Positions 8,437-17,889 are shown, counted from the first letter of the stretch. The stretch is 64,000 nucleotides of DNA from Desulfuromonas acetoxidans DSM 684 (GCF_000167355.1 NZ_AAEW02000002.1:1-64000), one strand, 5' to 3'. The notes: a model not told the origin generated them from the letters alone. Numbers and translations: made by a program.

Positions 8437-9816
8437 ATGAAGCGTTTAACCTGCGCCTTTATAACTTTGACAAGCATGCTCCTCGTTCCCCTGCTGTGCT
8501 GGGGCAACACGCCCGATTTTGTCAAACTGACCAAGGAACTTAAACCGGCGGTTGTCAATATCAGCTCCTCAAAAACCGCTGATGCCCACAGTTCCATGCT
8601 CAACCAGTTCGATTCGCGCCATCGCGATTTTTTTGAAGAATTTTTTGAAAATTTCTTCCAGGGCCGCGAAATGCCGCAGCACAAACAAAAATCGCTCGGT
8701 TCCGGATTCATCATCTCTTCTGACGGTTATATCCTCACTAACGACCACGTGGTCGACGATGCCGACGAGATTACGGTTCAGCTGGCCGGCGGTAAAACCT
8801 ACCCGGCAACAGTGAAGGGCATTGACCAGAAACTGGACCTAGCTCTATTGAAAATCGACAGTGACGAGACACTGCCGACCGTCAAACTCGGCAATAGCGA
8901 TCGCCTCGAAATCGGCGAATGGGTCATGGCAATCGGCAACCCGTTTGGCCTGGAACAAACCGTCACCGTCGGCATTGTCTCGGCCAAGGGACGTGTCATC
9001 GGCGCCGGCCCCTACGATAACTTCATTCAAACCGACGCTTCGATCAATCCCGGCAACTCCGGCGGTCCGCTGTTCAACACCCGCGGCGAAGTCGTGGGAA
9101 TCAATACCGCCATTGTCGCCGGCGGCCAAGGGATCGGTTTTGCCATCCCCATCAATGCGGCCAAAAACATCCTGCCCCAACTCAAAGAAACTGGTCATGT
9201 CACACGTGGCTGGTTAGGTGTTACCATTCAGCATGTTTCCGATGAACTGGCCGATTCGTTTGGACTCGACACGGCGGAAGGGGCCCTGATTTCCTCTGTT
9301 GCGGGCAACTCTCCAGCAGAAAAAGCTGGCTTGGAACGCGGTGATATTATCCTGCGCCTTAACGATAAGAAAATTGTCTCAATGACTGACCTGCCACGAT
9401 TGGTCGCGGAGATCCCAGTTGGAGAAACCGCTGACGTCACTGTTTTTCGTGACGGCAAAGAAGAGACATTTGAGGTTGAAGTCGGCAAAATGAGTGACGA
9501 CGGCAATCCGGTCAAAGTCACCAGCCGCACCAACGCTCTGGGCTTAACGGTCATGGAGATCACACCTGAATTGCGCCGTCGTCTGAACATTCAGGCCAAA
9601 CATGGCGTCGTCATCACCGCGGTTGAACCGAACAGCGCGTCCGCAGAATCTGGGCTACGTCCCGGTGATGTAATTATTGAGTTCAATAATCAGGAGATCG
9701 CGACAGCGCAGGAATTTAAAACGACTCTGGAGAAATCAGACAACAAAACCATCCAACGGCTGCTTATCCAACGCGGCAAAGGACTGTTTTTTATCGCAAT
9801 CAAGGCGAAAAAGTAA
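8437..9816 (+). CDS. DegP/DegQ-like periplasmic serine protease (Do family)
   Basis: 459 residues from the ATG behind TATGGAGG. A signal peptide (about 1-23, ending near CWGNT) exports it to the periplasm. The chymotrypsin-like domain has the full triad: His104 in TNDHVVDD, Asp134 in KLDLALL and Ser208 in INPGNSGGPL. Two PDZ domains follow (about 255-345 and 365-455), the layout of DegP/DegQ rather than single-PDZ DegS. It degrades or chaperones misfolded envelope proteins. Its position right after a two-component pair suggests control by that system. DegP and DegQ cannot be separated from sequence here. Confidence 0.92.
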   Translation: MKRLTCAFITLTSMLLVPLLCWGNTPDFVKLTKELKPAVVNISSSKTADAHSSMLNQFDSRHRDFFEEFFENFFQGREMPQHKQKSLGSGFIISSDGYILTNDHVVDDADEITVQLAGGKTYPATVKGIDQKLDLALLKIDSDETLPTVKLGNSDRLEIGEWVMAIGNPFGLEQTVTVGIVSAKGRVIGAGPYDNFIQTDASINPGNSGGPLFNTRGEVVGINTAIVAGGQGIGFAIPINAAKNILPQLKETGHVTRGWLGVTIQHVSDELADSFGLDTAEGALISSVAGNSPAEKAGLERGDIILRLNDKKIVSMTDLPRLVAEIPVGETADVTVFRDGKEETFEVEVGKMSDDGNPVKVTSRTNALGLTVMEITPELRRRLNIQAKHGVVITAVEPNSASAESGLRPGDVIIEFNNQEIATAQEFKTTLEKSDNKTIQRLLIQRGKGLFFIAIKAKK

Positions 9817-9878
9817 CTTGTCGGGGGTAAAAGACTCCGGCATCTGCGAACCACCATAAACACGTCATCCGCCACCAC

Positions 9879-9915
9879 CGCTTGTCGTTGCCGTACAACG
9901 CGGTAACGACAAGCG
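9879..9915. terminator. Long hairpin downstream of the protease gene
   Basis: Fifteen paired bases (CGCTTGTCGTT.. against ..AACGACAAGCG, with one G-T) enclose a 7-base loop. The following T-run is weak (ATTTC), so termination strength is uncertain. Confidence 0.55.
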
Positions 9916-9942
9916 ATTTCCCGATGGGAAGAGATCATGCTT

Positions 9943-9958
9943 CTGTGCATTTGCACAG
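9943..9958. promoter_or_regulatory. Inverted repeat CTGTGC-N4-GCACAG (copy 2)
   Basis: Same arms and spacing as 8236-8251, about 35 bases before the NarX-type kinase start. It is followed by TGTTTT, so it could also act as a weak terminator hairpin. Confidence 0.45.
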
Positions 9959-9993
9959 TGTTTTAGCCAGGGTGCTATGCTAGCTTTAATCAT

Positions 9994-11382
9994 ATGCGCA
10001 TAAAACTTAAACACCAGATACTGATGGCACCGGCAGCGGTTTTGCTGATTATGAGCCTGCTGTTGGTCTTTCTTCAATACACCTACTGGGACCTGTCTGT
10101 CGAACGACGCCAGGCAGCTAACTTGGGCAAAGTGTTTATTTCGCTGGCAGAAGCGGATCTGGCGGCTAAAAGGATTCACGCCCTGTCCACCTCGCTGCGA
10201 CGCAACTTCATCCTCAACGCCCCCAAGCTGGAGGAGATGGACCAGCTCTACGAGCATCTTTCCAGCGCCATTGACCGCACCCTGCTCTATCTGGAAGTCC
10301 CAAAAGAAACCGTCACGGTTCTCAATCAGGCTGTCGGCGATCTCGATCCAGCCGACGGCATTGATACTGAACGTTTTATCGAATCTCTGTCGATCCTGCG
10401 TCCGCAGTTGATCACTCTGATTGAAACCGCGCGCAGCCAGCGCGGCAAACTGAATAATCTTAAAAACGAATACATGGACGAACTGGTTGCCCGCACGGCC
10501 CTGGTGTCATTGATTGTCCTCAGCGCTGCCATCGTTTTGGGCATCCTGTTGTCGCTGTTTTTCTCCCGGCGTATTCTGCGTCGCATCCAGCGAATCTCCA
10601 ATGGTGCCAGCAGTCTGGTGCGCGGTGAACGGGATTCCGTCAGCGCCCCAGAGACCATCAGTGATGAGCTGGACGACCTGACCGTTTCTCTGTTCAATAT
10701 GGCTGACAAGCTGGTACGGGTGGTTGGTGCGGAAAAGCTGCTCGAAGGCGGCGAAGAGGAACGGCGGCGCATCGCCCGCGATCTTCACGACCAGACGTTA
10801 TCCGATCTTTCTTCTATCCTGCGTGATATTCAGGAGTTGAAAAGCGGCAGTTGTGCGAATGTAGCGAACAGACTGGAAGAGGAATTACAAAGCGCCATCA
10901 ATAATCTGCGTGCGGTTATGGACGACCTTCATCCACAAACATTGGATGTCCTCGGTCTCAATGCCGCTCTGCAATCACACATCGAAACCCATCGCAACAG
11001 CAACAACGGCAAACAGATGGAAAGCCATTACTACGCGACTGAAGCAGCAGAAGATCTGGCCCTGCCGAAATCTCAACAACTTCACCTGTACCGCATCGTT
11101 GTCGAAGCTGTCCACAATGTCTATAAACATTCCGGTGCCACCCGTTATGAAGTCAATTTTGATTTCTGCAATGATCAGGTATTGCTGTCGGTTGAGGACA
11201 ACGGCAACGGGTTCACCCCCAACCAGGAGAGGCTTGGTCGCGGTCTGCATAACATCCAAGAGCGTGCCAGAACTATTGGCGCCACGGTTTCCTGGAAACC
11301 GTCACGTTTTTCAAGCGGTACCCGTTTTGAATTGACCATGCCGGTTATTCAGAAAACGCAACACAACGACAAGGCGGCATAA
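9994..11382 (+). CDS. NarX-type sensor histidine kinase (HisKA_3) with HAMP domain
   Basis: 462 residues. The N-terminal membrane helix (about 9-30), a periplasmic helical region of roughly 130 residues and a second helix (about 168-190) are followed by HAMP. The dimerisation/phosphoacceptor helix is of the HisKA_3 kind, with His in RRRIARDLHDQ (about residue 265). The ATPase domain has VVEAVHNVYKHS (N box), VEDNGNGF (G1) and GRGLHNIQERA (G2). This is the NarX/DegS class that pairs with LuxR-type regulators; one such gene follows 42 bases later. The signal is unknown. Confidence 0.88.
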   Translation: MRIKLKHQILMAPAAVLLIMSLLLVFLQYTYWDLSVERRQAANLGKVFISLAEADLAAKRIHALSTSLRRNFILNAPKLEEMDQLYEHLSSAIDRTLLYLEVPKETVTVLNQAVGDLDPADGIDTERFIESLSILRPQLITLIETARSQRGKLNNLKNEYMDELVARTALVSLIVLSAAIVLGILLSLFFSRRILRRIQRISNGASSLVRGERDSVSAPETISDELDDLTVSLFNMADKLVRVVGAEKLLEGGEEERRRIARDLHDQTLSDLSSILRDIQELKSGSCANVANRLEEELQSAINNLRAVMDDLHPQTLDVLGLNAALQSHIETHRNSNNGKQMESHYYATEAAEDLALPKSQQLHLYRIVVEAVHNVYKHSGATRYEVNFDFCNDQVLLSVEDNGNGFTPNQERLGRGLHNIQERARTIGATVSWKPSRFSSGTRFELTMPVIQKTQHNDKAA

Positions 11383-11424
11383 CTACCGTCATTTCCTCGC
11401 AGGAGGATAGAGGAGAAACAGGTT

Positions 11425-12183
11425 ATGGATCCCGTTAAAATTATCATCGCCGAAGACAACCCTAAGGATTTTGAATTCCTAGAACACCTACTGGCGGAAC
11501 ACCTGCAGCAGGCATTTCAGGTTTCCCGTGCCAGTAACGGTGAAGATGCTCTGAAAATGGCTCTGGACTGTGAACAACCCTTGGTTATCAGTGATATCCA
11601 AATGCCTGAAATGAACGGCATTGATTTTGCGAAATCGTTATGGGACCAGAAACCACAGGCGCGCATCATTTTCTGGAGCCAGTTTAAAGACGAGATGTAT
11701 GTGCGTTCGCTGCTGCGCATTGTGCCACCGGAAACGGTCTACGGCTACATCCTCAAATCCAATACCAAAGAGAGAATTGCCGGCGCCGTGGTTACCGTGT
11801 TAATCGATGAGCAATGTTGGATTGACCCGGAAGTGCGCAAAGTTCAAGGCCGCACCGACCATAGTCAGACGGCGCTGTCCGACATCGAATTCGAGGCTCT
11901 GATTGACATCTCGCTGGGCTTGACCGACAACCTCATTGCTCAGCGACGCTATCTGTCACGTCGTGGCGTACAAAGTCGCCTCAACTCTTTGTACAACAAA
12001 CTCAGTATCGATCAGGAACAATTCCAGGCCGAGAAAGTCGGTGAAGCGTTTAACCCGCGCAACCGGGCGGTATCCGTCGCCATTCATCGCGGCCTGATCA
12101 ACTCCTTTGAACTGGAGCACGAAGAGAAGGAACTGCAGAAATGGTTGGTGCAGTTCAAACAACGTCATAAAATCGACGATTGA
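11425..12183 (+). CDS. Response regulator with divergent LuxR-like output domain
   Basis: 252 residues. The receiver (1-125) has the acidic pocket IIAEDN, phospho-acceptor Asp in VISDIQMPEMNG and Lys in YILKSN. The C-terminal half contains an HTH resembling the LuxR/GerE type (FEALIDISLGLTDNLIAQRRYLSRRGVQSRL, read in parts), where NarL-type proteins usually have an AxGxSNKEIA-like stretch. The C-terminal tail of about 60 extra residues is longer than in NarL. It is preceded by AGGAGG and forms an operon with the HisKA_3 kinase. Target genes are unknown; the downstream transporter is separated by a terminator. Confidence 0.82.
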   Translation: MDPVKIIIAEDNPKDFEFLEHLLAEHLQQAFQVSRASNGEDALKMALDCEQPLVISDIQMPEMNGIDFAKSLWDQKPQARIIFWSQFKDEMYVRSLLRIVPPETVYGYILKSNTKERIAGAVVTVLIDEQCWIDPEVRKVQGRTDHSQTALSDIEFEALIDISLGLTDNLIAQRRYLSRRGVQSRLNSLYNKLSIDQEQFQAEKVGEAFNPRNRAVSVAIHRGLINSFELEHEEKELQKWLVQFKQRHKIDD

Positions 12184-12215
12184 CAAAAAACATCTGTCCG
12201 CTTTTCGCCATTAAA

Positions 12216-12253
12216 GGCCAAAATCCGCCATCTGCGGATTTTGGCCTTTTTTT
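12216..12253 (+). terminator. Rho-independent terminator of the kinase/regulator operon
   Basis: Perfect 13-bp stem GGCCAAAATCCGC / GCGGATTTTGGCC, followed by seven T residues. Confidence 0.95.
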
Positions 12254-12333
12254 GTCCAGAAAGGCGTAAACGGAAAAAGCATGGAATAACAACGTTCTAC
12301 AGAATAAAATAAGTCGTTTTCTTCAACACAAAG

Positions 12334-12350
12334 TTGGCACTAAGGTTGCT
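12334..12350 (+). promoter_or_regulatory. Sigma-54 promoter for the SLC13 transporter
   Basis: TTGGCAC-N5-TTGCT matches the -24/-12 consensus TGGCAC(N5)TTGC[AT] with the correct spacing. It lies about 45 bases before the transporter ATG. Confidence 0.75.
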
Positions 12351-12395
12351 CTTTTCTCCCCGACAGCCATTTAAGCTTGAAAGGGGAATTTTTTT

Positions 12396-14117
12396 ATGAT
12401 CACTGCAGTCTGGAACCGTCTCTGGGAGATGCACGTTGAGGTGAAATCTCTCACTTTGTTCAATCCGAAAAGCACCATCAAAAAACACCTTCATTTCAAA
12501 GAAGGCTTGCAGGAAAAGGACGCGGATCTCGTTCATGAAATCGAGGACGCTCCGGCAGAACACCTGGAACGATTGCGCACATCACCCGAGGGGATGCACG
12601 AAGAGGAGCCGAGGAGCTATACCACGCGCCAGAAAGTCGGTCTATGGTTAGGCCCTCTGTTATTCATCACCATGCTGCTGATTCCCACCCCGGCCGGCAT
12701 GGAACCTTCCGCCCAGAAAATGGCGGCTGTCGCTCTACTGATGGCCACCTGGTGGATGTGTGAATCCATCCCCATTCCAGCGACCAGCCTGCTGCCATTG
12801 ATGCTGTTTCCATTGCTCGGCATCATGCACACCAAGAGTGCCGCCGCACCCTATGCCAGTCATCTGATCTTTCTGTTCATGGGCGGCTTTATCATTGCCC
12901 TGTCCATGCAACGCTGGGATCTCCACCGCCGTATCGCCATGACGATTGTCAAACTGGTCGGGTTTTCGCCCAGTCGGCTCATTTTCGGTTTCATGGCCGC
13001 CACAGCAACCTTGTCCGCCTTTGTTTCCAACACCGCGACTGCCGTAATGATGATGCCTATCGGCCTGGCCATCATCAGCCACGTTATCGAAGAGGGTAAA
13101 AAAGAGGGGCTTGATAAAGAGATCGATTTCTCTCCTGAGCATTTCTCATTCGGCCTCAACCTGATGCTCGGCATTGCCTATGCCGCATCCATCGGCGGCA
13201 TGGCCACTTTGATCGGTACTCCGCCCAACACCGTTCTTGCCGGTTATCTGAATAAAACCTACGGCTTTGAAATCAGCTACGTGGACTGGTTGAAAGTTGG
13301 TGTTCCTCTGGTTGTCGTCATGCTGCCGTTGTGCTGGTTGTGGCTGACCCGGATCGCCAACCCGATGAAACTGAAAAGAGTTCCCGGTGGTCGTGAAATG
13401 ATCCTCGACGAATTGAAGCAGATGGGACGCATGTCGAGCGGTGAAAAATGGACCGCAGTGGTCTTTGGCCTCACCGCCCTGGGCTGGATTTTCCGCAAAC
13501 AGCTCGGCTTTTTGTTCCCGGACCCGACCTTGGTCACCGATGCAGCCATCGCCATGACCGGTGCTCTGGTGTTGTTTATGATTCCGGTCAACATGAAGAA
13601 AAATATTTTCGTCATGGACTGGCACTGGGCGTCAAAAATGCCGTGGGGTGTTCTATTGCTGTTCGGCGGCGGACTGGCCATGGCGGCTGGATTCAAACAA
13701 ACCGGCCTAGCCACCTGGATCGGTTCACAAGTCAGCCTGCTCAACAATGCCCCGATTCTGGTTCTGGTTGTAGCGGTTACCGCGCTGATCATCTTCCTCA
13801 CCGAATTGACCTCCAACACCGCAACCGCAGCCATGGTTATGCCGATCCTCAGTGCTGTCGCCATCGGTATCAACCAGAATCCGCTGCTGTTGGTCATTCC
13901 GGCAGCCATTGCCGCATCCTGCGCATTCATGCTGCCAGTGGCAACGCCACCGAATGCCATTGTCTTCGGCTCCGGCTATGTCACCATCCCTCAGATGGTT
14001 CGCAGCGGGTTCGGACTCAATATCGTCGGTGTTATCTTTACGACCATTATCACCTACCTGTTGGTCATTCCGGTATTTGACATTGTCATCGGCACGCTGC
14101 CGCTGTGGGTCAAATAG
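12396..14117 (+). CDS. SLC13/DASS-family Na+-coupled anion (dicarboxylate or sulfate) transporter
   Basis: 573 residues with an unusually long, soluble N-terminus (about 80 residues) before roughly 11-12 membrane helices. Both repeats carry the family's SNT motifs: SNTATAVMMMP in the first half and SNTATAAMVMP in the second. They form the Na+ and anion sites, and ATPPNAIVFGSGY near the end is also typical. Di- or tricarboxylates are the commonest substrates, but sulfate-type members exist. The sigma-54 promoter upstream resembles control of C4-dicarboxylate uptake in related bacteria (inference). It is monocistronic, ending at a strong hairpin. Confidence 0.85.
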   Translation: MITAVWNRLWEMHVEVKSLTLFNPKSTIKKHLHFKEGLQEKDADLVHEIEDAPAEHLERLRTSPEGMHEEEPRSYTTRQKVGLWLGPLLFITMLLIPTPAGMEPSAQKMAAVALLMATWWMCESIPIPATSLLPLMLFPLLGIMHTKSAAAPYASHLIFLFMGGFIIALSMQRWDLHRRIAMTIVKLVGFSPSRLIFGFMAATATLSAFVSNTATAVMMMPIGLAIISHVIEEGKKEGLDKEIDFSPEHFSFGLNLMLGIAYAASIGGMATLIGTPPNTVLAGYLNKTYGFEISYVDWLKVGVPLVVVMLPLCWLWLTRIANPMKLKRVPGGREMILDELKQMGRMSSGEKWTAVVFGLTALGWIFRKQLGFLFPDPTLVTDAAIAMTGALVLFMIPVNMKKNIFVMDWHWASKMPWGVLLLFGGGLAMAAGFKQTGLATWIGSQVSLLNNAPILVLVVAVTALIIFLTELTSNTATAAMVMPILSAVAIGINQNPLLLVIPAAIAASCAFMLPVATPPNAIVFGSGYVTIPQMVRSGFGLNIVGVIFTTIITYLLVIPVFDIVIGTLPLWVK

Positions 14118-14140
14118 AGCATAATATAAACGTTACAAAA

Positions 14141-14172
14141 AAACGGCACCAGGTTATCCTGGTGCCGTTTTG
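14141..14172 (+). terminator. Rho-independent terminator
   Basis: Stem AAACGGCACCAGG / CCTGGTGCCGTTT with loop TTAT, after the SLC13 gene. It could also serve the convergent SulP gene. Confidence 0.85.
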
Positions 14173-14292
14173 CGTTACAGGGTCGTGTTCCCCCACTGAG
14201 GTAAACACTCTACGGCTCAACAGCAAAGCACTCCCCCCATGGCAACCGGGTCAACGCTATCGCCATGGGGCTTCCTGAAACATGGAGGAAAT

Positions 14293-15972
14293 TCAGTCGT
14301 CGCTTTTGCGACACAGGCCCCGCGCAACAGTAAGAGCAGTATCGATTTCGGCAAAGATGTTGCCCTGACCTATTTCATCGTATAGGTGTGTTTTCTGGAG
14401 TTTCTTCAGCAGATGCGGCCGTACTCCCGACAACATCAACTGCGTCCCGTCACGCTGGGTTTTCTCCAGCACATCTTCAAGAACCCGAATTGCCGTCGCG
14501 TCAATGGTGAAAATATGACGCATGCGCAAGATCAGAATCTGCGGCGGTTCCTTGATAATGCTCAGCGTATCTTTAAACTGATTGGTGGCACCGAAAAAAA
14601 ACGGTCCGTGAATCTCGAAAACTTCGACACACGAAGGGATCTGGCGACCACAGATCGGTTGATCATCCTCCTCATCCTCTTCATCATTGATCTCTCGACT
14701 GATATGCCGCACTTCAGTGGCATTGGCCATGCGCTGCATGAACAACAGTGCCGACAGCACCACCCCCGTCTCAATCGCCACAGTCAGATCGACAAAGACC
14801 GTCAGCACAAAGGTGGTCAACATAACGACAATGTCGTTGCGCGGCGAACGAAACAATTTGACAAAGTGACGCCACTCGCTCATGTGATAGGCAACAATCA
14901 GCAGTATGGCCGCCAGCGTTGCCATAGGAATCAAACGAGCCCAGCGTCCAAACAGCATCATGATCAGCAGCAACGTCAGGGCATGAACAATGCCCGACAC
15001 CGGCGAGGTTCCACCGCTTTTCACATTGGTTGCCGTGCGCGCGATGGCACCGGTCGCCGGAATGCCACCAAACAGCGGCGATGCAATGTTGGCCACCCCT
15101 TGAGCAACCAGCTCCATATTGGATTTATGACGCCGTCCAGTCATCCCATCCGCCACCACAGCGGATAACAACGACTCAATCGCAGCCAGCAGAGCAATGG
15201 TCAGGGCTGGAGAGATCAATTGTGGAACCATGGCCAGGTCGATTGACGGCAGATGCGGCATGGGCAGCGTAGAAGGCACATCGCCAAATGCGCTACCAAT
15301 GGTTGCCACCGGCCAGTCCATCACATGAACCAGAGCTGTGGTCACCAGCAGGGCAATAATGGAGCCGGGAACCTTTTTGGTCACCTTCGGCCACAACAAC
15401 AGAATCGCCATGGCCAGTCCGGCAATGATCACGGCATGCAGGTTAAGCGTGTCAATCGCGTCAACGTACAACAGAACCCGATCGACAATTCCCTCTGCAG
15501 AGCGGGTCAAGGTCAAGCCAAGCAGATCTTTGCCTTGCGTGATGGCAATAATCAGGGCAATACCGCTGGTAAAACCGATGGTCATCGGGTAAGGAATAAA
15601 CTTGATCGCCCCGCCCAGGCGACACACCCCCATGACCACCAGCAAGGCACCGGCCATGATGGTAGCAACCGCCAATCCACCATAGCCATACTGCTGAACA
15701 ATGGAGAATACCACGACGATAAACGCCCCGGTGGGGCCACCGATCTGCACCCGACTACCACTGAGCAGTGAGATGAGAAAGCCGGCGATCACAGCCGTAT
15801 AAAGCCCCTGCTCCGGCTTAACCCCTGAAGCAATGGCAAAGGCGATGGCTAAAGGTAAAGCGACAATTCCGACGATCATGCCGGACAATAGATCTTCCAC
15901 CAGCCGCTGGCGGTTGTAGCCCTCTTTGAGGCAACACCACAGCTCTGGTACCAAACGCGAAGTCATCAGCAT
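14293..15972 (-). CDS. SulP-family anion transporter with STAS domain
   Basis: 559 residues. The membrane part (about 25-420) starts with the DLLSGMIVGIVALPLAIAFAIASG signature region (read in parts) and has the GGPTGAFIV motif. The cytoplasmic STAS domain occupies about 440-555. An acidic run (EINDEEDEEDDQ) links the two. SulP proteins carry sulfate, bicarbonate or other anions; the substrate is not evident. It converges with the SLC13 gene and stands alone. A start two codons later (MTSRL) is equally possible. A second SulP paralogue lies at 27254-28783. Confidence 0.88.
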   Translation of the reverse strand: MLMTSRLVPELWCCLKEGYNRQRLVEDLLSGMIVGIVALPLAIAFAIASGVKPEQGLYTAVIAGFLISLLSGSRVQIGGPTGAFIVVVFSIVQQYGYGGLAVATIMAGALLVVMGVCRLGGAIKFIPYPMTIGFTSGIALIIAITQGKDLLGLTLTRSAEGIVDRVLLYVDAIDTLNLHAVIIAGLAMAILLLWPKVTKKVPGSIIALLVTTALVHVMDWPVATIGSAFGDVPSTLPMPHLPSIDLAMVPQLISPALTIALLAAIESLLSAVVADGMTGRRHKSNMELVAQGVANIASPLFGGIPATGAIARTATNVKSGGTSPVSGIVHALTLLLIMMLFGRWARLIPMATLAAILLIVAYHMSEWRHFVKLFRSPRNDIVVMLTTFVLTVFVDLTVAIETGVVLSALLFMQRMANATEVRHISREINDEEDEEDDQPICGRQIPSCVEVFEIHGPFFFGATNQFKDTLSIIKEPPQILILRMRHIFTIDATAIRVLEDVLEKTQRDGTQLMLSGVRPHLLKKLQKTHLYDEIGQGNIFAEIDTALTVARGLCRKSDD

Positions 15973-16087
15973 CCTCCTGATAAGTTCGTCGTCAGGTAGA
16001 TATCAGATGGTCATGGTCTTTACACGAGACACGGGACAGGGTAAAGGCGGGGCCAGGTGATAGGTACCTTACGAATCTTCAATTTCA

Positions 16088-16242
16088 ACCTGAAGAATTC
16101 TTCAGGTGCCAAGTCTCGTTAGGCGATGTCCACCAATGGACACCGTCTGGCTGGTGGCTACTCTAAGACTTTTCGTTGAGTGATGCAAGGCGGGAACGCA
16201 AAAAATCGATAAAAGCGGCTTTGCGAGACAACATCTCGCAAA
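16088..16242. repeat. Cluster of three inverted repeats in a gene-free stretch
   Basis: The roughly 290-base gap between the SulP gene and mltG has no gene. It holds a perfect 20-base palindrome (16088-16107, ACCTGAAGAATTCTTCAGGT), TGTCCA-N4-TGGACA (16127-16142) and TTTGCGAGA-N5-TCTCGCAAA (16220-16242). The last, followed on the minus strand by T-rich sequence, probably ends mltG. The first two could be operators upstream of the SulP gene. Confidence 0.55.
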
Positions 16243-16262
16243 TATTCACATTTTGAGAGTTA

Positions 16263-17294
16263 CTAACGACGCAACTGATAACGGCGCACGGCCCGGTTGT
16301 GTTCTTTGAGTGTCTTGGAAAAGTAATGGACACCATCGCCGGTAGCGACAAAATACAGATAGTTTTCGTCAGCCGGATGAGCCGCTGCAGTGAGAGCATC
16401 GAGGCCGGGATTGGCGATCGGCCCAGGGGGCAAACCGCGGTGAACATAGGTGTTATAAGGCGTCGGCGTGCGCAAGTGGATACGGGTCAGGTTGCCGTCA
16501 AATTCACCCAGGCCATAGATCACCGTTGGATCAGCCTGCAGCAACATCCCCCGCTTAAGCCGGTTATGGAAGACCGCTGAAATCAGTGGCATCTCTTCAA
16601 CATTACCCGCCTCTTTTTGAATGATTGAGGCGAGGGTGAGCAACTGCAATTCATTCAATCCCTGCTTTGCAGCCGCAGTCAGCAGGGACTTGTTGAGATG
16701 ACGACGCATCTCTGTAACCATGGTGGTCAACACGGAAGATTCACTGACGCCGGGTGCAAAACGGTAGGTTTCCGGAAACAGATAGCCTTCCAGGGCGTCC
16801 ACGCCCAACGCATTGAGGAAGTCACGATCTGAGAACAAGGCACGGTAGCGCTCGAGCTGTCCAATTCCGGCTGCGCTGCACCGATGCGCCACCTCAAGAG
16901 CCGTCATCCCCTCCGGCAGTGTGCATTGGACCAATTCCACCCGTCCTTCAACCAGAATCTGCAGCACCGATCCCGGCTGATAACGACCGGCGGCAAACCG
17001 ATAACTGCCCGCCTGAATCTTCCGTCCCTGACCATGCCAGCGCGCCAAAACCCGAAAAGCAAAAGGATCAGCAATCAATCCATCACGATGCAACGTTCGC
17101 GCAACAGCAGCCAGCGATTGACCACTGGATACGGTGAAAAACAGGTCCCGATCAATCTGACAGGGGCGCAGGGCATAGACACCGAGCACCAGAAGAGCGA
17201 AACAGACAAGCACACCGGCGGCAAAAAATTTCTTGAAAACTCGCCGCTGTTTTGGCAACGCAGGCGATTCATTGGATGGAGATGAGTCGGCCAC
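16263..17294 (-). CDS. mltG: Endolytic murein transglycosylase
   Basis: About 343 residues from a GTG that follows AAAGGATAACC, the site overlapping the end of plsY. An upstream ATG at 17327 inside plsY lacks a ribosome site. One membrane helix (KKFFAAGVLVCFALLVLGVYAL region) anchors a periplasmic domain with a LysM-like segment. The YceG/MltG catalytic region contains LASIIQKEAG (catalytic Glu) and the HNRLKRGMLLQADPTVIYGL and NTYVHRGLPPGPIANPG motifs. MltG cuts nascent glycan strands and sets their length. plsY-mltG form a leftward pair. Confidence 0.93.
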   Translation of the reverse strand: MADSSPSNESPALPKQRRVFKKFFAAGVLVCFALLVLGVYALRPCQIDRDLFFTVSSGQSLAAVARTLHRDGLIADPFAFRVLARWHGQGRKIQAGSYRFAAGRYQPGSVLQILVEGRVELVQCTLPEGMTALEVAHRCSAAGIGQLERYRALFSDRDFLNALGVDALEGYLFPETYRFAPGVSESSVLTTMVTEMRRHLNKSLLTAAAKQGLNELQLLTLASIIQKEAGNVEEMPLISAVFHNRLKRGMLLQADPTVIYGLGEFDGNLTRIHLRTPTPYNTYVHRGLPPGPIANPGLDALTAAAHPADENYLYFVATGDGVHYFSKTLKEHNRAVRRYQLRR

Positions 17295-17298
17295 GCGG

Positions 17299-17889
17299 TT
17301 ATCCTTTGAAACGACTTTCGCTTCCATCAAGCAATCGGGAGATATTGCCGCGATGACGATAAATAACACCGGCAGCAATCACCAGCGTGGCGATAAAAAT
17401 CGGTAAAGAGCGCTCAAAACCATAGACCAGGGCCGGAATAACCGCAGCCGCACAGATCGACGCCAACGAGACGTACTGCCAGCGCCACAGGACAAAGGCA
17501 AAAACCAGCAATGCAATCCCCACTGAAGCCGGTGATAACACCAGATAAATCCCCAGAGCCGTGGCCACCCCTTTGCCCCCCTTGAACATCAGGTAGACGG
17601 GATAGCAATGACCGACAAACAAGGCCACGGCAACCCATGCCAGCACCTTGGGCTCAGAACTGTACAACCATTGTACTGCCAGCAGCGGCACAACCCCTTT
17701 GAGCATATCTGCCAGCAGGGTCAGGATCCCCAGTCGCTTTCCCGCTACACGATAGACATTGGTTGCCCCGATGTTGCCACTGCCGGCTTTGCGGACATCG
17801 GTGGCCCCACTCAAGCGTGTTAACACCACACCGCTGGGGATAGCCCCGATCAGATAAGACACCAGCAGGATGACGGTCAGCTCCATCAT
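17299..17889 (-). CDS. plsY: Acyl-phosphate:glycerol-3-phosphate acyltransferase
   Basis: 196 residues, all membrane. PlsY acylates glycerol-3-phosphate from acyl-phosphate, the first step of phospholipid synthesis. Conserved motifs are the N-terminal YLIGAIPSGVV, the GSGNIGATNVYR motif (about 37-48) and FKGGKGVAT (about 105). The length is standard. It may start at the first or second of two adjacent Met codons. mltG follows five bases downstream on the same strand. Confidence 0.95.
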   Translation of the reverse strand: MMELTVILLVSYLIGAIPSGVVLTRLSGATDVRKAGSGNIGATNVYRVAGKRLGILTLLADMLKGVVPLLAVQWLYSSEPKVLAWVAVALFVGHCYPVYLMFKGGKGVATALGIYLVLSPASVGIALLVFAFVLWRWQYVSLASICAAAVIPALVYGFERSLPIFIATLVIAAGVIYRHRGNISRLLDGSESRFKG

